Shown here one piece after another: positions 13,301-22,300 of a DNA stretch of 40,993 nucleotides (within the stretch, counting starts at the first letter, position 1; each line of letters starts with the position of its first letter). The stretch covers positions 1 to 40,993 of the forward strand of contig CACYZW010000013.1 in NCBI GenBank assembly GCA_902778995.1, written 5' to 3'. This DNA comes from an uncultured Eubacteriales bacterium (GTDB taxonomy: Bacteria; Bacillota; Clostridia; Christensenellales; Aristaeellaceae). A program made the translations under genes and the position numbers. Under the pieces are notes generated by a model. The model had not been told where the DNA came from and did not search any database. It saw only the letters and a list, made by a program, of their open reading frames with translations.

Positions 13301-16300
13301 CAATGCGGTGTTCGTGGAAGGCGGGGCCTCCATGGTCATGACCGGCGGCTCCATCACAGGGAACAACCATACCACCGGCAGCGCGGTCGAAATCGGCGGG
13401 GCTGGCGCAAGCCTGACCTTCTCCGGCGATGCGACGGTCTATGACAATAAAGGGAACGAAGCCCAGCGCAACGTCTGCCTGAGCAATGACAGCGTGGGCG
13501 TCATCAACGCGGCGGGGCTGACCTCGAAGGCGAAAATCGGCGTGTATGTCGAAAATACCGTCTTCGCGGATCGCGGCGGCGTGTTGGATCGCTTCGGCAC
13601 CTATACAAAAGACGCGAACCTGAACGCCTTCATCAACGACCGCAACGGCATGAAGGGCGCCGCGCGGGGCACGGATGAGATCATCTGGGTGAAGCCGATC
13701 ACGGTCGAGGTGCGCTATATGCGCAACCTGCTGGATTACGAGACCATGCCCGAGCCGGCGACCAGTGTCTATACGATGTATCCCAGCAAGTATCTGGTGC
13801 TGGCAGACATCGAATATGTTCCGTCCCTCGGCAAGAGCCGGCTCAACTACGACCCGGCTACCCTCGATCTCCAGACTACGGGCTTTACCGTTGAGGATAT
13901 CGAACGGGACATCTACAGCAACTTCGGCGGCAGCAGCTGGTCCGCGCCTGCGACAGACACCATGATCTTCTGGCGCGGCTATGCCGAGAACGAGACTGAG
14001 TTTAGCGACTATCTCGGAGCGCTTAAGAGTGATTCGGATAGCGGCCTGTGGCGCTTTGGTAAGAGCGGAGATGCTTCTGCTGCTGTCGAGGACAATAAGC
14101 TCGTCCTCTATTACACCGAGCCCGCGTATATCACCATCAGCAACGATACCGGCCTTGACATGACGAACAATAACATGCTGGTGATGCTGCCGGGATATAC
14201 AGGTGGCAGTACATCGACATACAGCGATCCCAGCGATCCTACCGAAGATTCGGCGGTCCTTTCGGCCTTTACACATGCCTATATTAAGCCCGAAGACACC
14301 GCGCCCTACAGGATTGCCACGAAAGAGGATCTTTCCCTGAAAAACGAGAACGCCGTTACCCTTATGATCCCCGGCGCAGTCGGCGCGAAGTATTGGATCA
14401 GCGGTAAGTTCAGTAATGTCATTCCGGAGGTCACGCTCATCTCCGTTGAAAGACGCGGTGGCACGGCGGCCTCTGACGAGAAGCTGATCAAGCTGGATAC
14501 GCTCGGAACCAGGAATTACCCCAGCACGGCGAAACCGGCGCTTCCGCTGTCCCGGGCCGATGCTTCCAACCACCTTCTCTATGGCGGTCTCACCCAGGAA
14601 ACGAAACTGCACTTCGGCGAGGCCTACATCTGCAAGATCACCGATGCGGCGGGCAACCTGCTGCGTGTGAACGACAAAATCCAGGCCTTCAAGTCGCTGG
14701 AGGAGGGCTTTGAGGCTTACGGCAAGGACGTTACCTTTACGAACAAGAATGGCGATCCAGCCACGCCTGCCTACATCAAGATGCTGGTGGACGACTATGA
14801 CCTGAAGCTTTCCAAGCTCGGCGGTGACTACACGAACGATACAAAGATTGCCGCGCCCGCAGGTAAGCCGGTGATCCTGACAACGGCGAGAACAACGGAT
14901 TCTGAGCTCCCCGGCCCCTATGAGGGGACGGCGGCGACCCGTTGCGTCATTCGGCGTGGCGTGAGCACGACTTCGATGTTCTCCGTTCCCGCCGGCGGCG
15001 ACCTCACCACCGAGAATATCGTATTCGACGGTGGGGCGGTATTTGAGGATGGCTTACTCAGCTCGGAAGCGGTTGCGGCTGACGGCGGCATCGTGAATGT
15101 GGCTGCCAGTGGCGCGCTGGTTGTCAGCGAAGGAACCACCATGCAAAACACGGCGGTGAAAGCGAAAGCCGGAACAGAAACCATCCCCGCAATATTGGGA
15201 GTGGGCGGCGCGGTGTATGCCGCCAGTGGAGCTGATTTTGACATTTCCGGTACTGTGCAAAACCCTGTGACGATCACACAATGCAAGTCTGAAAAACAGG
15301 GAGGCGCGATATATACTGAACAGACGTCACAATTGGATGCCAAGCATACCCATTTTTCATATTGTTTCTCTGAATATGGTGGCGGCACGGTCAATATCGG
15401 CAAGGACCATGCACCCTATAATAATACCGCTATTTTTACCGATTGTTCCTTTGCCAATTGTAAATCGACTGTCGGCGTGCTAAAAGATGGATATGGTGCG
15501 GGCGGAATCAGGTCTATGGGTAATACACTAAAGCTATATCGCTGCACCTTTGATACTTGTAGTTCGGATAATCAGGGAGGTGGCGTATATCATAAGGGTA
15601 GTACAGAATTTTATGCGGAAGATTTAAAATTCACGAACTGTAGTGCTGGCACAGACAGTGTTATCAGGGCTGCGGGTGGCTTGGAGACTCAGGCAAGCAA
15701 AGTGAAGCTGTTTGATTGCGACTTCATCGACTGCACATCAACCAGAAACGCTGGTGCTATGAATGTGTACAAGAATGGATCGACGATCGAGCTCACGAGA
15801 TGTCATTTCACCAATTGCAGAACCTCTACAGAGAAGACGAATGATGCAGAGGTAGGAAACGGCGGCGCGCTGCGTACCACCGGAAATAAGACGACTCTCA
15901 CGGATTGTACATTTGAGAATTGCAGGGCGTACAGAGGCGGCGCGATCTGTTGCACGAGCGAAAACAATGTCACCATTGTCGTGACGAAGCCTTCTGTCAA
16001 GACGATCAATAACTGTGAGGCAACATATGGCGGCGGTGGCATATATTTGACCAAAGGCATACTGAACCTCGGCAACACAAGCGGGGGCTGTGGTGTCATA
16101 ACTCGCTGTTCAGCGCCTATAGGAGGCGGCATCTATCAAGGCGGCGGTACATGCAACTTCTACGGCGGCACAATCACCGACTGCACCGCAAATACGCAAA
16201 ACAACATTGACAATAAGGGCTGCGGCGGCGGCGTGTACATGGGCGGCGGTACCTTTAATATGAATGGCGGCACGATCACCCGGTGTAATGCTTACAGCAA

Positions 16301-19300
16301 CGGCGGCGGTGTTTGTGTGAGCGCTTCCAATGCCACCTTCAATCTGAAAGGCGGAGCGATCACCCAGTGCAATTCGCAGGCCTTCGGCGGCGGCGTCTAC
16401 CAGGGCGGCGGTACATTCGCGTTCAGTAACGGCGAAGTCAACAAGTGCCAGGCGAAAGCAGGCGGCGGCGTCTATATCAACAGCGCTAATCAGGTCTCCA
16501 TCACCAAGAATGGCGTGGCCATCAAGAACTGCAAGGCGATTGCCATCAATGTTGACAGCGCCACCGATGAATTCAGTGTCGGTGATTCGCAGACAGCTGA
16601 AAACTGTGGCGGCGGCCTCTATCAGAACGGCGGCAGTTTGACGATTAAGCAGGCGTCCATCAGCGGCTGCTCGGCCTACGACGGCGGCGGCATCTATCTG
16701 AACGGTGAATCGACGGCCCTGAACCTGGGCGAAGAGGAATCGTCCAACGGCGGCACGGTTACAAACTGTACTGCAGTCAACAATGGCGGTGGTATCTTCC
16801 TGAACAACGGCACGATGAGCACGAATCGGGGTACCTCGATCAGTGCGAACAAAGCAGGCAATGGCGCCGGCATCTATCAGGGCGGCGGTACGCTGACCAT
16901 CAACGACGGCAACATCAAGTCCAATAATGCCACGGGCAACGGCGGCGGTATCTACCTGGGCGCCGGTTCGTTCACTCTGAACAGCGGTGAGGTCGGCGGC
17001 CTGGATAACAACGACAATCCTGTCGGCGGAAACACCGCAAGGTACGGCGGCGGCTTGTATGTTGGCAACGGTACAGAGTCAAAGCCGACCGAAGCCTCCA
17101 TCAAGGGCGGCAAGCTTGCGGGCAACCACGCGACGGAGGTCGCGGGCGGTGGCGGCATCGCCATTGGCGGAAAGAATGTCAGGCTGCATTTCGAAGGCTC
17201 GATCCAGGTGTGGGGCAATACCATGCAACCCAGCCCGGACTATCCGCTTCAGACGACCTGCGACGTCTGCCTGAGCGAGGACAGCAATGAAATCATCCGC
17301 ACCACAGACGTCGGCCTGAATGATGAATCCCATATCGGCGTGTATGTGCCGAACCAACAGATCGGTGAAGACGATTTGTTCACGGATCTGCACGGAACCA
17401 CGGGGCTGCCCTTCGGCACCTTTGCGAACGAAGGCAAAGGTGACAACTGCCTGAACCGTTTCATCAACAACCGAAGCGGTGGTACCCAGGGATATAAGTA
17501 TTATTTCGGTGTCCGGTGGAGCGAGGATAAAGACAAGGAACACAGGATCCGTTGGATGAGCTACGTCTGCGAGATCACGGATGCCGAAGGGAATCTGCTC
17601 TTTACCAACAACAAGGCGACGGCGCCCGCCCTGTATCAGTACCTTGGCAAACACGGGGCTTTTGAAGCGCTTAGCGGCAATAAACCGTTCTACACCAGTG
17701 ACAGGGAAGCATATACGGGTAATGAGTATCATGTCAGGATGCTTACCCTGAATTACGATCTGGCGTGGGAAGAATCGGTGGTAGTGCCTGCCAGGGGCAA
17801 GATCAAACTGATGATGGCGGCGAAGGACGACTTTAACCTTCCGGCAAGCGTCAGGAAAATGTACGATCGCAACGATGGAATTGTTACGATAAGCCGCGGA
17901 GCATGCACGCAGTCCATGTTCAAAACGGCCCTGGGCAGCGATTTCACCATCCAAAGCGTTACCGTTGACGGCGGCGCGAAGATCAGCGGCAGAGATTGGT
18001 CCGGAGATGTTCATGCCGATGGCGCGCTGATCGACGCCAGCGGAAATGTAACCCTGGAGAACAAAGTGCTGCTGCAGAATTCCTACAGCAAGGCACAGAA
18101 TGGCAACGGCGGCAACGGCGGCGCGATCGCCTACAGCGGACCGGGAACGCTGACCGTGAAAAATGGCGCAGTGATCGACCGCTGCAAGGCTCAAAACGGC
18201 GCGGTACTGTATGTGAACGCGAATGGCGCAACCGATGACAGATCCGTGAATGTCGTGATGGAGAGCGGCGCGCGGATACTGAACTACGCGGCAGATAACG
18301 GCTTGATCTGTGTCCACGCCGGCGTTGTGAATCTGAACACCGATTTTGACAATAAGAAGGACGATTTCGACACGACATACAATGTCAGCGGAAGCACTTC
18401 CTGGTACGGTGGATTGGCTTATGTCAATGGCGGTACGCTGAATCTGAACGGTTCTGTGAAGGAATTCACAGCGACCGACGGCGGCGCGGTCTATGTCAAC
18501 GGCGGCACGGTAAACCTGAAGGCGTCAACGGCGAAAATCGAAAGCTGCACGGCGGCGAGCAATGGCGGCGCGGTGTATGTCAACCGCGGTACGTTTGCCA
18601 TGTCTCAGGGCGAGATCAAGGGGAATAATAAGGCGAACCTCGGCGCCGCGGTGTATCTGGCGAATAATACCGACAGCGACATGCACATGTCCGGCGGCAC
18701 GATATCCGGCAACCGCGCAACGAGGGACAACGGCGGCGCGATCAACGTGGCTGGCGCGAACGCGCAGCTGTACTTCTCCGGCGCGCCCGTGGTTTACAAC
18801 AATCCCGGCGTCACGGCGGGCGAAGTGCAGAAGAACGTGGTGCTGAGCGTGGGGAGCGTCAATGTGATCAATACCGGCGAAACCGGCCTGACGGGCGGCA
18901 TCATCGGCGTGTATGTGGTGGACGGATCGAATAAGGCGATCTATAAAGCCCACGGCATGGAAGATACCCCCTTCGGAACGTTTGGCAACAATGACAATCA
19001 GCGCGACAACGCCAAATACTTCGTCAATGACCTCAACCTGGCGCTGTATGGCGTGCAGAAAACCGGTGAAAACGCGATTTATTGGATGGATGCGGTGTGC
19101 AAGCTGACGGACGATGCTGGAAATCTTCTGTACAAGCAGGTCACCGTCAACAATCAGCCGGTGCTTGTTCCCGCCATCTACGGCAGCGTGAAGGATGGCT
19201 TTGAAGCGGCGGCAAACAGTCTGTTCAATTACGATGCTTCAAGCTTCAGCCAGAACTCGGTGCAGCTGAAGATGCTGCAGGATTATACGATGAAAGTGGC

Positions 19301-22300
19301 GGCTGAGAAGCAAAGTGTACGATCAGTGACCTTTACGACGGCCGAAACGAGTCAGAGCGAATCCACGCTGGCGGCCTGGGATGAATTCCTGTTCGTCACC
19401 AGCCGCACGACGGATAAAGACAGGGCCATCGTGTCCCGCGGCTATAACGGCGCTTCGCTGATCACCAGCACCGGTACCGGCACCGGCGCAGACCTGACCG
19501 TCACCGGGATCATCCTGGACGGCGCGAAGGACGCGAAGGAAAAGTATACCGCGAATACCAACGGCGGTATCGTCAAAGTGGATTCCGGCAAACTGAGCAT
19601 CAACAAAGCCACGCTGCGCAATTCCGTGACGAGCGACAATGGCGGCGCGGTGTACGTGGCGTCTGGCGCAAGCATGACCATGACCAACAACAGCGAGATC
19701 ACCGGGAATCAGGCGTTCAAGGGCGGCGGCATCTATGCCGAGCCGGTCGCTGCGGCTCCGCAATCCGCACAGGAGAATGCGTCCCTGACCCTCACGGGCG
19801 GCACAATCGCCAATAATACCGTCAGCAATCATGGCGGTGGCATCTATATCGGCGCGGGTCGCAAGGCGGACATCTCCAATGCCACCCTTGCCGGGAACAA
19901 AACGCTTGCCACGTCGATAGAAGCAGAAGCGAACAGGAAGCCGGAGGAGCATAACGGCAACGGCGGCGCGATCTACATCGACGAGGCCACTTTAGTCACG
20001 GTTTCCAACGCTACTATCGGTACCCAGGACAACCCGAACGACGCCTACAGATCAGGCGGCGGTATCTTCGTCTATTCCAACAAAAGTAATGTCGCGCAGA
20101 GTCGAAAGGGCAAACTTGTCTTGACCGACTCGAAGGTGCAGTACAACACCGCGGGCTTCGGCGGCGGCGTCGGCATGATCCAGCAGGGCATTGTGGAAAT
20201 CAACAATACGGAAATCTCCAACAACAAGGCCATGAACCGCGCCGCGCCGCAGGCCGGTAACTCAACCATCTATGATATGGGCTGTGGCGGCGGCATCGGC
20301 GTGCAAAGCGGCGCCGGCACCCTGACGATGACCGGCGGCAAGCTCGAGGCCAACACCGCCCAGAGCAACGGCGGCGGTATCTTTACCAAGAGTGCCAGTG
20401 AATCCAAAGCGGCGGAAGGCTATACCGTTCTCGACGGCACGGAGGTCAAGGGCAACACCGCAGCATCCGGCGGCGGCGGCTACGCCGATAAGATAACCTT
20501 GCGGGGCGGTGTAACGGTAACCGAGAACCTTGTGTCCGGAACGGATATTACCAAGGGTGCGGGCTTCTATGTGTCTGGCAAGCTCACCCTGGGCAAAGCC
20601 GAAGCAACAGAGGAAACGACTACAATTTCCGATAACAAGACGTCCGGGGATAGCCCCAGGAATTCCAATCTGTGCCTGCAATATATTCCCTCCACAGAGA
20701 CGACGGTGGCACGCAACGGCGAAGAAAACATCGAGCTGCTGTGCCCGTTCACCGGAAAGCTCTGGGTCAGCAATCCCGGCGAAGCCTATACGCAGTTCGG
20801 CATCTCCGGCGCCAGGGCTTATCTGCCGGATCGGGGGAATATGGCCAGCGATTCTATGGAAAGTCTGGTTGCATCTGCAAGGATTGCGTCGGATGACGAA
20901 ACGGAGCTCATCGGTCGCATGGACTGGGACGATACAGATTCGTTGAAGATCTTCTGGTGGAAGCGACCCGTCGCCAAGATCACCGATGGCGGTGGTCAAT
21001 TGCTCTACGTCAGGAGTGGTGAGAATCTGGTCCCGGCGGTTTACACCAAGCTCTGCGTGCCGACCTATAATAATACAGCCCCGAAGGACGCAAGTGGCGC
21101 CTTCAGTGTGCTGAACAATGGTAATCCGGGACTGGTAGATGCGGACGGTACTGAGTACAAAGGCGTGGATTACTGTGTGAAGATGCTCGACGACTACATC
21201 ATCCGCAATCAGATTTATCTGGATACGGGCGACAAGAGGATCGTCTTCACCACGGCGACGAAGGACGAATCTGACGGGTATTCGTATGTCGGAAAGCAAA
21301 CCGAAAATGCAGAGACGGGCGTGTGCTGCGCCGAGATCAGCCGCGGCCGGAGTGTGGAGACCAGTTCCCAGGCGAACAACCCTTATTTCATGCGTTTGAA
21401 GGGTACGAGTAATGTGACGTTGACGAACATTACCATGGATGGCGGTGCGGATGCAGGCATCGTTGTGCCGATCGACGGACCGTTCGTGAACCTGTTCGAA
21501 AAGTCGACCCTGAGGATTCAAGAAGGTACGACGCTCAGGAATTCGAAGGCGAGTACGACTAATACCTGGGGCGGTGGCGCGATCTGCCACGGCTATGGTA
21601 GCAGTGGCACACATCTCTACATAGAAGGCGGCCTGATCGAGAATTGCAGCACCAACAAGTCCGGCGGAGCGATCGATACATGCGGAACCGGTTCCAGCGA
21701 AACCGTGATTTCGGGCGGCATCATTCGCAACTGTCATTCGGATACGCTCGGCGGTGCGATTCACATTGCCAACAGTAATCATACCCTGACCATCACTGGC
21801 GGCACGATTGAGAACTGCACGGCCAAGCAGGGCGGCGGCATCTACCTGGATAATAACGCCGGGATGAAGCTCGAGGGCAAGCTGGTTTTCATGGACAATT
21901 ACGGCACCGATTACAGCGGCTATGCGAGCAAGAAAAACGGCACGGAGGACGCCTATGCGGACGGCAAGGCGCGGCAGGACATCTTTGTTGCCAAACTCTC
22001 CGGAAATCCGGCCGCTACATCCATTACGGTGACTGGCGCGATTGAAGGACCGACTGATGGAAATGGGAATCCGATTCCTGGGTTCATTTGGGTCTGGGCT
22101 GAACCGGACACCTCCTCTGGCCATTACAAGGATGCGGAGCAGTTCGCGGTGTTTGCCGACGGTCTCGTTACGATGGATGGGGATAATCTGGTCAGCAACA
22201 TGCCTCTGACCACAGCAGAATTGGAGGCTTGCGGCAGCGACGAAAAGAAGAAGGCGGAGCTGCAAGAGGAAAAGCTGAAGCAGACCCTCAAGGCCTTCCG

